Part shown: piece after piece, positions 1 through 9,700 of the stretch
Position numbering within the stretch: the stretch's first letter is position 1
Layout of the letters: each line of letters opens with the position of its first letter
Assembly: GCA_022777455.1 (NCBI GenBank)
Contig: JALFGI010000049.1
Location: forward strand, 1 to 37,204
Reading direction: 5' to 3'
Source of the DNA: Clostridiales bacterium
Lineage (GTDB): Bacteria > Bacillota_A > Clostridia > Oscillospirales > Oscillospiraceae
DNA: 37,204 nt
The notes under the pieces: generated by a model
Seen by the model: only the letters and a program-made list of their open reading frames with translations
Told to the model about the DNA's origin: nothing
Databases searched by the model: none
Position numbers and translations under genes: made by a program

Positions 1-1
1 C

Positions 2-313
2 GGCCCTGTGGGCATCGTGCAGATGATGACCGAGACCAGCGCCCGGTCCTCCAGCTTGTACTATGCCTTCCTGAATATGCTCAGCTTTGGCGGCCTGATT
101 TCCGTGAACCTGGGCATTATGAACCTGCTGCCCATCCCCGCTCTGGACGGCGGCCGGTCCCTGGGCGTGGTGCTCACCGCCCTGGTAGAGGGCATCACCC
201 GGAAGAAAATCAATCCCAAATACGAGGGCTATATCCACGGCGCGGGCATGATCGCGCTGCTGGCGCTGATGGCCCTGATCATGTTTAATGATTGTTTAAG
301 GATATTTTTGTGA
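2..313 (+). CDS. rseP: RseP-type site-2 zinc metalloprotease (M50), C-terminal part only
   Basis: The reading frame is open from the left window edge, so the start and the HExxH active-site helix lie outside. The visible 103 residues begin with GPVGIVQ, typical of the region after the PDZ domain in RseP/MMP proteins. They continue with NLLPIPALDGG, the third conserved membrane segment, whose LDGG aspartate is a zinc ligand in this family, and a final hydrophobic helix ends the protein. Family members cleave membrane-bound substrates such as anti-sigma factors within the lipid bilayer. ispG follows 20 bp downstream on the same strand. In many Firmicutes dxr, rseP and ispG form one operon, which fits. 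Identity is confident; which substrates it cuts here cannot be read from the sequence. Confidence 0.93.
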   Translation, partial: GPVGIVQMMTETSARSSSLYYAFLNMLSFGGLISVNLGIMNLLPIPALDGGRSLGVVLTALVEGITRKKINPKYEGYIHGAGMIALLALMALIMFNDCLRIFL

Positions 314-333
314 TCGTAAGGGGGTAAGAAAAA

Positions 334-1371
334 ATGACCAGACAGATTCTTGTGGGGAATGTGCCCATCGGCGGCGGTGCCCCGGTATCCATTCAGTCCA
401 TGCTGAATACCCGCACCACGGATGTGGAGGGCTCCCTGAACCAGATCAAAAAGCTGGCCGCTGCCGGCTGTCAGATCGTCCGACTGGCGGTGCCCAACCG
501 GGAGGCCGCCCGGGGGTTTGCCGAAATCTGCAAGGAAAGCCCCCTGCCTTTGGTGGCGGACATCCACTTTGACTACCAGCTGGCCATTCTGGCCGCCGAG
601 GGCGGCGCCTCCAAAATCCGCATCAACCCCGGCAACATCGGCGGGGAGGACCGGGTCAAAGCTGTGGTGGATGTATGTAAAGATAAAAAGATCCCCATCC
701 GCATCGGCGTCAACGGGGGCAGCCTGGACAAGGTTCTGTTGGAAAAATACGGCCATCCCACCCCGGAGGCACTGGTGGAAAGCGCCTTCGGGCACCTGGA
801 GCTGCTGGAAAAGCAGGGGTTCTACGATACCTGCGTGTCCATGAAGTCCTCCACCGTGCCCAACATGGTGGCGGCGGCCCGGCTCTTCCGGAGCAAATGT
901 GACTATCCTCTGCACATCGGTGTGACGGAAACCGGCCCGGTGCGCCAGGGCCTGATCAAATCCGCCATGGGCATCGGCGCCCTGCTGCTGGACGGCATCG
1001 GCGATACCCTGCGGGTCAGCCTGACCGACGACCCGGTGGAGGAGGTTTACGCCGCCAAGGACATCCTGAAAGCCGCCGGACTGCGTAAGGAGGGCGTGGA
1101 CATCATCTCCTGCCCCACCTGCGGCAGAACCCGCATCGATCTCATTGGCCTGGTGAACAAGGTGGACGAGGCCCTGAAGGACTGCCAAAAGCCCATCACC
1201 GTGGCGGTCATGGGCTGCATCGTCAACGGTCCTGGAGAAGCCCGAGAAGCGGATATCGGCATCGCCGGGGGCGACGGCTGGGGTACCATCTTTGAAAAAG
1301 GTGAACAGGTTGCCAAGCTCCCCTATGACGAATTGCTCCCCGCCCTGCTGGAACGGATCGAGAAACTTTAA
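334..1371 (+). CDS. ispG: 4-hydroxy-3-methylbut-2-enyl diphosphate synthase (IspG/GcpE)
   Basis: This is a full-length 345-residue protein of the short bacterial IspG type. It converts methylerythritol cyclodiphosphate to HMBPP in the MEP isoprenoid pathway, using a [4Fe-4S] cluster. The N-terminal two-thirds is the TIM-barrel half (VPIGGGAPVSIQSM near residue 10, DIHFDYQLA near 80). The C-terminal half carries the cluster ligands Cys260 and Cys263 (SCPTCGR) and Cys295, with the conserved Glu302 (GCIVNGPGE). The ATG at 334 follows an AAGGGGG ribosome site about 9 bp away. It sits directly after the rseP-like gene, consistent with a dxr-rseP-ispG operon. Nothing looks truncated or unusual. Confidence 0.97.
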   Translation: MTRQILVGNVPIGGGAPVSIQSMLNTRTTDVEGSLNQIKKLAAAGCQIVRLAVPNREAARGFAEICKESPLPLVADIHFDYQLAILAAEGGASKIRINPGNIGGEDRVKAVVDVCKDKKIPIRIGVNGGSLDKVLLEKYGHPTPEALVESAFGHLELLEKQGFYDTCVSMKSSTVPNMVAAARLFRSKCDYPLHIGVTETGPVRQGLIKSAMGIGALLLDGIGDTLRVSLTDDPVEEVYAAKDILKAAGLRKEGVDIISCPTCGRTRIDLIGLVNKVDEALKDCQKPITVAVMGCIVNGPGEAREADIGIAGGDGWGTIFEKGEQVAKLPYDELLPALLERIEKL

Positions 1372-1377
1372 CCCAGC

Positions 1378-1535
1378 CACTGTAGGGGAGGCTCTTAGCC
1401 TCCCGCGCAGTATCATCCCACGATCATAACCTGGGTTGGGCGAAGAAAGTACCTTGTTCCGATATGACCGTGGGGAGGCGTTTCGCCTCCCGTTTCTGCC
1501 ACGAAATCGGGGAGGGGAAACCCGTCCCCTACGCG
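1378..1535. repeat. Foldback hairpin repeat between ispG and polC
   Basis: The 294-bp gap 1372-1665 has no convincing gene. It contains three GC-rich hairpins: GGGAGGC/GCCTCCC at 1386-1404, GGGAGGCG/CGCCTCCC at 1473-1491, and GGGGAGGG paired with CCCGTCCCC at 1509-1529. The outer edges are themselves inverted: TGTAGGGG at 1381 and CCCCTACG near 1526. This is the layout of a non-coding foldback repeat rather than a single terminator, since no T-tract follows any stem. The rest, 1536-1665, is unremarkable and presumably carries the polC leader; no clear sigma-A promoter was found there. Confidence 0.6.
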
Positions 1536-1665
1536 TCTGGACGAATCGCATACCATTCAACGGAACACTCAGGAATCGTTGCCTGGCGGGCGGCTACGAT
1601 CCTCCACTACAGTGGGCCGGGCGGTGATTGATGCCCGATACCATGCAACATAAAAAAGAAATACT

Positions 1666-4600
1666 ATGAAACAAACCGTTTATTTACTGGATATGTTTTC
1701 GGACTATGAGCCGCCTGAGGGGATTCGAGCTGCCCTTTCTCAGGCGGCCATTGTTGCTGCGGATATTCACGCGGAAAACCGCAGTGTCCACGTGGCTGCT
1801 CACAGTCCGGAATATCTTTCCCGGCGGATTCTGGACAGGGTGGAGCAGGACATTGCCGGCCTTTACGGCCTGGCCCATGCGGAGATCACCGTGACCCACC
1901 CGGAGACGGAGCTGCAGAAAATTGAGCCCGAGGAGCTGATGATGCTGTTCGTCAGCCGCAATTCCATGACCCGGGGGTCTCTGGCCGGGGCCAAGTGGAC
2001 CTGGGAAGGGGAGAACCTCACCGTCCATCTCCGGGCCAACGGCAAGGCCGCCATTGAGGAACTGATTCCCCAGGTGCAGACCGCCCTGCGGGAGCGTTTT
2101 GCCGCCCCGGTGACCATCCGGGTGGAGGCGGGCAGCGACCTGGCGGGCAAGGCTCTGTTCGACGCTGTGGATTCCATGCGCCAGACTGCCATCGAAACCT
2201 ATCCCACGGTCCAGGCCAGGCAGCAGGCGGCTGCCCCCAAGGCGGTGCAGGAGAGCCCCACCTTCTACGGCAAGCCCTTCCGGGGCAACGCCGTGGCCAT
2301 GAAGGATATGTCCATGGACATGGGTACCATCATCGTGGAGGGCAAGGTCTTTGCCATCGACCACAAGGAGCTGACCAAGCGCAACGCCTATGTGGTGAAA
2401 TTCGACATGACGGACAACACGAATTCCATTCGGGTCAGCCGATTCCTGGAGGCCAAGGAGGCCAAACCCATCATCGAAAATGTGCAGATCGGCTCCGTGC
2501 TCCGGGTTCAGGGCAAGCTCATCGAGGACCGGTTTGAAAACGACATGGTGCTCAAGCCCTACGCCATGATGCCCGGTTCCATGCCGAAACGGAAGGACCT
2601 GGCCGTGGGCGAAAAACGGGTGGAGCTGCACCTGCACACCACCATGAGCAATATGGACGCCCTGACAGAAACCGCCGCCGCGGTGAAGCAGGCTGCCGCC
2701 TGGGGTCACAAGGCCATCGCCATCACCGATCACGGTGTGGCTCAGTCCTTCCCCGATGCCATGAAGGCCGCTTCCAAGGCCAAGGTGGCTGGCACTGACC
2801 AGAATATTAAAATCCTCTATGGCTGCGAAGGGTATTATGTCAACGATGTGGATGACCGCATCGTGGTCCACGGCAGCCAGGAGATGGACTTCGACGAAGA
2901 ATATGTGGCCTTCGACCTGGAGACCACCGGTCTGAGCTCCCGGACGGACACCATCATCGAAATCGGCGCGGTGATTCTCAAGCGAGGGGTGGAAGTCGAC
3001 CGGTTTCAGACCTTTGTGGACCCGGAGCGCCCCCTGGATAAGAAAATTGTGGAACTCACCGGCATTTCCCAGGAGATGTTGGTGGGTGCCCCCAAGCTGG
3101 AAGAAGTCCTGCCCAAATTCCTGGAATTCATCGGCGGCCGGGTGCTGGTGGCTCACAACTCCGATTTTGACACCGGTTTTATCCGGGCTGCCTGCGCCAA
3201 GCTGGGGTATGAATACAGCTTTACGGCGGTGGATACCCTGATTCTGGCCCAGAACATGCTGCCCCAGCTGAACAAATTCAAGCTGGACATTGTGTCCAAT
3301 GCTCTGAGTTTACCGGACTTCAACCACCACCGGGCCGGGGACGACGCCATGACCTGCGGACTGATCATGGACCGGCTGATGAAGAAGATGGAGGAGGAGC
3401 TGGACATCCACACCCTCCAGGCGGTGAACCCGGCCATGGTGTCCCTGCGCTCCAAGGGCCGCATCACCGACCGCCATGCCCGGCACATCATTCTCTTTGC
3501 CAAGAACCAGGTGGGATTGCGGAATCTTTACCACCTGATTTCCGATTCCAATCTGAAATACTTCAAGCGGGTACCCCGGATGCCCAAGTCTGAAATCCTG
3601 GCCATGCGGGAGGGGCTGATCATCGGCTCCGCCTGCGAGGCGGGCGAGCTCTTCCAGGCCATTCTGGACGGCAAGAGCGAGGACGAGCTGAAGCGCATCG
3701 CCTCATTCTACGATTATCTGGAGATTCAGCCCCTGGCCAACAACCGTTTCATGCTGGAAAAGGGGCTTGCCAAGGACGAGGAGGACCTGCGCAACTACAA
3801 CCGCACCGTGGTCCGCCTGGCAGATGAATTGGGCAAGCTGGTGGTGGCCACCGGCGACGTCCACTTCCTGAACCCGGAGGACGAGATCTTCCGCCATATC
3901 CTGCTTGCCACCAAGGGGTTCGAGGACGCAGACAAGCCAAACCCCCTGTATTTCCGCACCACGGACGAAATGCTTCAGGAATTCAGCTATCTGGGGGAGG
4001 AGAAGGCCTATGAAATTGTGGTCACCAACCCCAACAAGATCGCCGATATGTGCGAGAGCCTGCGGCCCGTGCCCCACAACCTGTTTGCCCCCAAGATCGA
4101 AAACTCCGTGGAGGACCTGAAGCGCCTGGTTTACGGCAAGTTCCGAAGGCTCTATGGGGACAATCCTCCGGAGCTGATGACCAAGCGCGTGGAAACGGAG
4201 CTTCACGACATCATCAACTGTCATTACGACGTGATTTACATGTCCGCCCAGAAGCTGGTGCAGAACAGCCTGGAGCATGGCTACCTGGTTGGCTCCCGGG
4301 GCTCCGTTGGCTCCTCCATCGTGGCCTACATGTCCGGCATCACCGAGGTGAATTCCTTCCCGCCCCACTACCGCTGCCCCAATCCGGAATGCAAATTCTC
4401 CACCTTCGACGTGCCCAAGGGCTATGGCTGCGGCGCGGACCTGCCGGACGCGGTGTGCCCCAAGTGCGGCACCAAATTTGAAAAGGACGGCTTCAACATC
4501 CCCTTTGAAACCTTCCTGGGCTTCGGCGGCGACAAGGTGCCGGATATCGATCTGAACTTCTCCGGCGAATACCAGGCCAAGGCCCACGCATATTGTATTG

Positions 4601-5967
4601 AGATGTTCGGCAAATCCCACGTGTTCCGGGCGGGCACCATCGGCACCGTGGCGGAAAAGACTGCCTTCGGTTATGTGAAAAAGTACCTTTCCGAGCGGGG
4701 AAAATCTGCCAACCGGGCGGAGGAAGCACGTCTTGCCGCCGGCTGCGTGGGCGTCCGCCGCACCACGGGCCAGCACCCCGGCGGCCTGGTGGTCATCCCC
4801 CAGGAAAATGAGATCTGGGATTTCTGCCCGGTGCAGCATCCCGCCGACGATCCCAACGCCGACCAGATCACCACCCATTTTGAATACCACTCCATGGAGG
4901 AAAACCTCTTAAAGCTGGATATGCTGGGCCATGATGACCCCACCATGATCCGCATGATGGAGGACATGACCGGAGTGGACGCCAAGAAAATCCCCCTGGA
5001 CGACAAGCGCACCATGTCCATCTTCACCTCCTCCAAGGAGCTGGGCTATGAGAATGATCCCATCCTGGGTCCCACCGGCGCCGTGGCCATCCCGGAGTTC
5101 AACACCAAGTTCACCCGGGGCATGCTGCTGGATACTATGCCCACAAGGTTTGATACCCTTCTCCGGCTTTCCGGCTTCTCCCACGGCACCGACGTGTGGC
5201 TGGGCAACGCCAAGGATCTGATCACCTCCAAAACCGCCACGGTTGACCAGGCCATCGGCTGCCGTGACGACATCATGATCTACCTGATCTCCTGCGGGAT
5301 GCCGGAGAAGCGCTCCTTCAAAATCATGGAGGCGGTGCGAAAGGGCAGGGGACTGCCGGAGGGTGCGGAGCAGGAGATGATCGATGCCGGCGTGCCAGAC
5401 TGGTACATCGGCTCCTGCAAGAAGATCAAGTATCTCTTCCCCAAGGCCCACGCCGTGGCCTATGTCATGATGGCTTTCCGCATTGCCTGGTTCAAGGTCT
5501 ACCACCCTCTGGCCTTCTATGCGGCCTATTTCTACCGCCGCAGCCAGAAGGGCGGCTTTGATGCCGTGCTGATGACCGGGGGCAAGGAGTCCGTCATGGC
5601 CAACATCGACGCCATTGAGCATAACGAAAACGCCACCGACAAGGACGAAGACCTGCTGACCACCATGGAGGTTGTGTATGAATACTACCTCCGGGGCTTC
5701 GAATTCCTGCCCATCGACATTTACAAAAGCCACGCCACCAAATTCCTGATTCAGGACGGCAAGCTCCTGCCCCCCTTCGTATCCATTTCCGGCCTGGGCG
5801 AAAACGCCGCCTGGGACCTGATGAACGGCCGGGAGGGCAAGACCTTCCTGTCCATTGAAGAGGTGGCCCTGGCCTGCCCCAAGGTGTCCAAAACCCACAT
5901 CCAGATGCTGAAAGACGCCGGTGCCTTCGGCAGCCTGCCGGATACCAGCCAGATCAGCCTGTTCTGA
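1666..5967 (+). CDS. polC: DNA polymerase III alpha subunit, Gram-positive PolC type
   Basis: This is the replicative polymerase with built-in proofreading found in Firmicutes; 1433 residues is the normal length. The order of domains is: N-terminal region (1-220); OB-fold (about 225-310); first half of the PHP domain starting at VELHLHTT (319); an inserted DEDDh exonuclease with FDLETTG (Asp417, Glu419), AHNSDFD and HRAGDDA; the rest of PHP; then the polymerase core. The core shows SRGSVGSS, a four-cysteine zinc site (CPNPEC and CPKCG) and PDIDLNFSG with catalytic Asp960 and Asp962. The ATG at 1666 has only a weak purine-rich ribosome site (AAAAAAGAAA), but the N-terminus MKQTVYLLDMF suits the family. 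It lies downstream of ispG, an arrangement seen in other Clostridia. Confidence 0.98.
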   Translation: MKQTVYLLDMFSDYEPPEGIRAALSQAAIVAADIHAENRSVHVAAHSPEYLSRRILDRVEQDIAGLYGLAHAEITVTHPETELQKIEPEELMMLFVSRNSMTRGSLAGAKWTWEGENLTVHLRANGKAAIEELIPQVQTALRERFAAPVTIRVEAGSDLAGKALFDAVDSMRQTAIETYPTVQARQQAAAPKAVQESPTFYGKPFRGNAVAMKDMSMDMGTIIVEGKVFAIDHKELTKRNAYVVKFDMTDNTNSIRVSRFLEAKEAKPIIENVQIGSVLRVQGKLIEDRFENDMVLKPYAMMPGSMPKRKDLAVGEKRVELHLHTTMSNMDALTETAAAVKQAAAWGHKAIAITDHGVAQSFPDAMKAASKAKVAGTDQNIKILYGCEGYYVNDVDDRIVVHGSQEMDFDEEYVAFDLETTGLSSRTDTIIEIGAVILKRGVEVDRFQTFVDPERPLDKKIVELTGISQEMLVGAPKLEEVLPKFLEFIGGRVLVAHNSDFDTGFIRAACAKLGYEYSFTAVDTLILAQNMLPQLNKFKLDIVSNALSLPDFNHHRAGDDAMTCGLIMDRLMKKMEEELDIHTLQAVNPAMVSLRSKGRITDRHARHIILFAKNQVGLRNLYHLISDSNLKYFKRVPRMPKSEILAMREGLIIGSACEAGELFQAILDGKSEDELKRIASFYDYLEIQPLANNRFMLEKGLAKDEEDLRNYNRTVVRLADELGKLVVATGDVHFLNPEDEIFRHILLATKGFEDADKPNPLYFRTTDEMLQEFSYLGEEKAYEIVVTNPNKIADMCESLRPVPHNLFAPKIENSVEDLKRLVYGKFRRLYGDNPPELMTKRVETELHDIINCHYDVIYMSAQKLVQNSLEHGYLVGSRGSVGSSIVAYMSGITEVNSFPPHYRCPNPECKFSTFDVPKGYGCGADLPDAVCPKCGTKFEKDGFNIPFETFLGFGGDKVPDIDLNFSGEYQAKAHAYCIEMFGKSHVFRAGTIGTVAEKTAFGYVKKYLSERGKSANRAEEARLAAGCVGVRRTTGQHPGGLVVIPQENEIWDFCPVQHPADDPNADQITTHFEYHSMEENLLKLDMLGHDDPTMIRMMEDMTGVDAKKIPLDDKRTMSIFTSSKELGYENDPILGPTGAVAIPEFNTKFTRGMLLDTMPTRFDTLLRLSGFSHGTDVWLGNAKDLITSKTATVDQAIGCRDDIMIYLISCGMPEKRSFKIMEAVRKGRGLPEGAEQEMIDAGVPDWYIGSCKKIKYLFPKAHAVAYVMMAFRIAWFKVYHPLAFYAAYFYRRSQKGGFDAVLMTGGKESVMANIDAIEHNENATDKDEDLLTTMEVVYEYYLRGFEFLPIDIYKSHATKFLIQDGKLLPPFVSISGLGENAAWDLMNGREGKTFLSIEEVALACPKVSKTHIQMLKDAGAFGSLPDTSQISLF

Positions 5968-5970
5968 TTT

Positions 5971-6013
5971 GCTGTTTCGTTCGTAGGGCGGGGGCAGAAA
6001 ACAGCACTACGAA
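5971..6013. repeat. Short interlocked inverted repeats after polC
   Basis: GCTGTTT (5971-5977) pairs with AAACAGC (5999-6005), and TTCGTAG (5980-5986) pairs with CTACGAA (6007-6013). The two pairings interlock, so both cannot form as simple nested stems, although a pseudoknot is possible. No T-tract follows, so a terminator role is doubtful. It may be a remnant of the same class of GC-rich repeat seen before polC. Confidence 0.35.
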
Positions 6014-6092
6014 ATATGTTTCAAAATTACAATATACCGTTCTGCGGAGGAAAGGGAACCTGCGCGGGAATTTTTAAATGGAGGTATGAAAA

Positions 6093-6452
6093 ATGAGCAT
6101 CATCGGCAATATTTTTTGGTTCATCTTCATCGGCCTGATTTCCGGTTTGGGCTGGATCCTGGCGGGTGTCCTTTGCTGCATCACCATTGTGGGAATCCCC
6201 CTGGGGCTGCAGAGCTTCAAGATGGCGGGCCTGACCTTCTGCCCCTTCGGCAAGGAGGTAGTTTATGGCGGCGGCGCGGTGTCCTTCCTGGCAAACGTGC
6301 TGTGGATTCTTTTCTTTGGCTGGGAGCTGGCGGTATATTACCTGGTGATGGGGCTTGTGTGCTGCGTCACCATCATCGGCATCCCCCTGGGACTGCAAAG
6401 CTTCAAAATGGCGAAACTCGCGCTGATGCCCTTCGGCGCATACGTCCGGTAA
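6093..6452 (+). CDS. yccF: YccF family small membrane protein
   Basis: This 119-residue, very hydrophobic protein is built from two copies of the YccF (DUF307) unit. The signature GIPLGLQSFKMA occurs in both halves (near residues 33 and 95), each preceded by a CCITIVG/CCVTIIG membrane segment. Four membrane spans are likely. The biochemical role of the family is unknown. GGAGG at 6080-6084 sits 8 bp before the ATG at 6093, which decides the frame against an overlapping ATG at 6086. It follows polC by 125 bp and ends at a strong terminator, so it is either monocistronic or the tail of the polC transcript. Confidence 0.85.
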   Translation: MSIIGNIFWFIFIGLISGLGWILAGVLCCITIVGIPLGLQSFKMAGLTFCPFGKEVVYGGGAVSFLANVLWILFFGWELAVYYLVMGLVCCVTIIGIPLGLQSFKMAKLALMPFGAYVR

Positions 6453-6457
6453 ATACC

Positions 6458-6491
6458 AACTGCCACCCCGGGAAACCGGGGTGGCAGTTTT
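6458..6491 (+). terminator. Rho-independent terminator after yccF
   Basis: A perfect 14-bp stem, AACTGCCACCCCGG, closes on a GAAA tetraloop and ends in TTTT. It directly follows the yccF stop codon. Confidence 0.93.
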
Positions 6492-6583
6492 GCGCAAATC
6501 CTCCTCGAAAATCTTTGCGAACTTTGAATCATAGTCCGGTATAAAAATTGTGAATAATGCTTGATCTCTTTTCTGATTTTTTA

Positions 6584-6612
6584 TTGAATTATTTGGAAGA
6601 ATGATGTAAAAT
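6584..6612 (+). promoter_or_regulatory. Sigma-A promoter of the surface protein gene
   Basis: TTGAAT (6584-6589) and TAAAAT (6607-6612) are separated by 17 bp in an AT-rich stretch after the yccF terminator. Initiation near 6619 would give a leader of about 140 nt before the chosen ATG at 6760. Confidence 0.65.
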
Positions 6613-6759
6613 GATTAGGCTGAGGATTTTTAGAGTTTTAATCAGCTTTTGAAGCATCACGGGCTTTCATTCCGGAATACCTGCCTGCCATTTCCCCATA
6701 ACGACAATGGTAATTCCGGATCTGGGAGCGTTGAGATCATAAAGGATGGTGACGGCTAT

Positions 6760-9700
6760 ATGCAGCTGGATACTGAGAAATATACAAGGTCGTATCGGAT
6801 AAAAAGACGCTGGCATCAGGTGGTAACCTGCCTGGCGGCAGTGGTGGTGTTCTGTATCACCTACGCGCTGATCCTCCCTGCCATCACGATGGAAAGTCAG
6901 TGCGTTCTTCCGGAGCATACTCATACCGATGAATGCTACACCCAGGTGACCCAGGTGGAGAAGCTGGCTCCGGTGTGCTCCGCGGATACTTTGGGAATCC
7001 ACCGGCATACCGGAGGGTGCTATGATGGAAGCGGTAATCCGGTGTGCGGCTATGCCGACTTCGTGGTTCACTACCATGATGCCGCCTGCCGGGACGAAAA
7101 CGGCGCCCTTTGGTGCCCGCTGCCCCAGGTCAGCACCCACACCCATGGGGAAGCCTGCTATTTCTTCCCGGAGATTCAGCCGGTACATGTCCATACGGAG
7201 GATTGCTATACCCTGGAGCGGGGCGCGCTGATCTGCACGGAGTCCACGGAGCCCCAGCATATCCATACCGAAGATTGTTACAGTGAAACTGCTACCCTGG
7301 TGTGCATGTCCGCCGAAAGCCAGGGCCATGCCCACGGGGATGGCTGCTATGACGAAGCGGGAAGCTTGATTTGCGGTTTGGAGGAATCCCAGGGCCATAT
7401 CCACGGCGAAGGCTGCTATGAGATTTCCCGGGAGCTGGCTTGCGGCCAGTCGGAGGAACCGGCCCATGCGCACACGGACGAGTGCTGCCAGTGGGAGCAG
7501 GTCCTGATCTGTGAGCAGCCTGAGGTGGAACAGGAGCCAGCCGAGCCGGTGCTGATCTGTGAAAGACGGGAAATCGCGCTGCATGAGCACACGGCGGCCT
7601 GCTTCGGTGGCTCGGGCAATCTGGTTTGCGGAAAGACCCAGGTTTTGGCCCATCAGCATACCGACGCCTGCTTTGGAATGATTACGGTGCCTTTGGATAC
7701 CCAGACGCTGACCTGCACCAATACGGAGGAAGACCATGTCCACGGCCCCCGCTGCTATGGCACCTGGGAGCTCACCTGCGGCCAGCAGGAGCACACCCAT
7801 ACCGAGGAATGCACCCCCCACCGGGAGCCGGAGGAACCGGAAGAATCTGAGGAACCGGAAGAATCCGAGGAGCTCGTAGAGCCGGAAGAACCCGAGAAAC
7901 CGGAAGAATCCGAGGAACTCGTAGAGCCGGAAGAACCCGAGAAACCGGAAGAATCTGAGGAACCCGAGGAATCCGACGAGCCCGAGGAATCCGACGAACC
8001 TGAGGAATCCGGCGAGCCGGAGGAATCCGATGAGCCCGAGGAATCCGACGAGCCGGAGGAATCCGACGAACCCGAGGAATCCGACGAACCGGAGGAATCC
8101 GACGAGCCCGAGGAATCTGACGAGCCCGAGGAATCCGACGAGCCCGAGAAGTCCGACGAACCTGAGGAATCCGACGAACCTGAGGAATCTGATGGACCTG
8201 AGGAATCCGATGAACCCGAGGAATCCGACGAACCCGGGGAGCCCAATGAACCTGAGGAATCCGACGAGCCCGAGGAATGCGACGAGCCCGAGGAATCCGA
8301 CGAACCCGAGGAATCCGACGAACCTGAGGAATCCGATGAATCTGAAGAATCCGAGGAGCCGGAACTGCCCGAATGGACAGCCCCGTCGGGACTTCCGGTG
8401 ATGGGCGCTGCCTATGCCGTACCGGGCCCCATGCAGGAATATGCCGTGATGCTTCTGGCGGAAGATTCGACAGACACAACGGATTCAACAGACACAACAG
8501 ACACGACGGAAACAACCGATCCGCTGCCTGTGGAAAGTTATATTACCGACGCAACACTCTATTACCGTACCGATGAAAATGCGGCGTGGGTTGATGTAAC
8601 CGACGCAACGAATATTCCCGGCGACGCGGATTTCAAGCTGGAAATTGACTACGAAAATGTCCCCATTGATGCTCTTCTGGCTGCCGGTGGGAAGATGACC
8701 TATACACTGCCGGAGCTGCTGCGCAACGCCACGGCCAACGGCAGCATCACCAGCGGAACCACTGCGGTGGGCACCATCACGGTGGAAGGCGGTACGGTCA
8801 CCCTTGCCTTTAATCCCAACTGGCTGGCACAGCAGAAGACGGAGACGAATACCGTTATTAAAGGCGACTTCTTCGTGGAAGCGGAGGTGGATCTGTCTCA
8901 GATTGAAGATGAGAATCCGGGACAGATTGTGATCGGCGGAATCAAGATCGACATTGATTTTGATGGTGACATTGTCGCCAAATACGGAAATGTGGACCTG
9001 ACCAAAACCGTCTCCGCCATTTCGGAGGAAAGTGACGGGGATTACCTGACCTATACCCTGACGGTCACCGCCGGTGCGGATGGCTGCCCGGAGGTCAAGG
9101 TGGTGGATGCCTTTGCCGATACCCAGTATATTGAGGAATATGTGGGGATAACCGGAACCTCCACCCAGATCGACGGCACCGGCAGCGTGTACATCGGTGG
9201 GGCGCCCACGGAGGAAATCCCCATCCCGGAGCCCGCGGGCGAAAATCCGGCGAAGCCCGGCACCCTGGTCTGGGTCATTGGTACTATGGAAGCCAACGAA
9301 ACCCGGACGCTGACCTACCGGGTCAAGCTGAAGGAGGAATACACCGGCATCACTGCCAAGGGAATTCTCCAGAACACGGCGAACGTCTATTCCAAAACCT
9401 ACCAGCGGGACAGCGATACCGTCACCTTCACGCCCAGCGCCGGCGCAACCATGAGTAAGGTGGCTTCCACCTTCACCTCGGATGGAAACGGCGGCGGGAC
9501 CATTACCTACACCATTTGGATAAAGGCGTATGATGAAAACACTTATGTCCTGGACAATGTGAAAATTGTCGATGCCCTGGATGGCTCTCAAGGTCAAAAC
9601 CCGACCTTAAGTTCGATCCGCCAATACCTATCCTATGACGAAACCTCCTTCTGTTTATTCGAAGGCGGTTCCCAAAACCAGAACGGCAGCGACGGCCTCA

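Noticed and set aside
6649..6759. Upstream TTG start giving a 37-residue longer surface protein
   Set aside because: The extra segment MKHHGLSFRNTCLPF is not signal-like, there is no ribosome site before it, and the ATG at 6760 leads directly into a typical export segment.
7755..8246. Minus-strand Ser/Gly-rich open frame (GSSDSS repeats)
   Set aside because: It is the complement of the 18-bp EPEESD repeat; the open frame follows from the repeat and has no start signal.
6916..8364. CRISPR array
   Set aside because: The repeats are protein-coding, of unequal length and without unique spacers; no cas genes are present.
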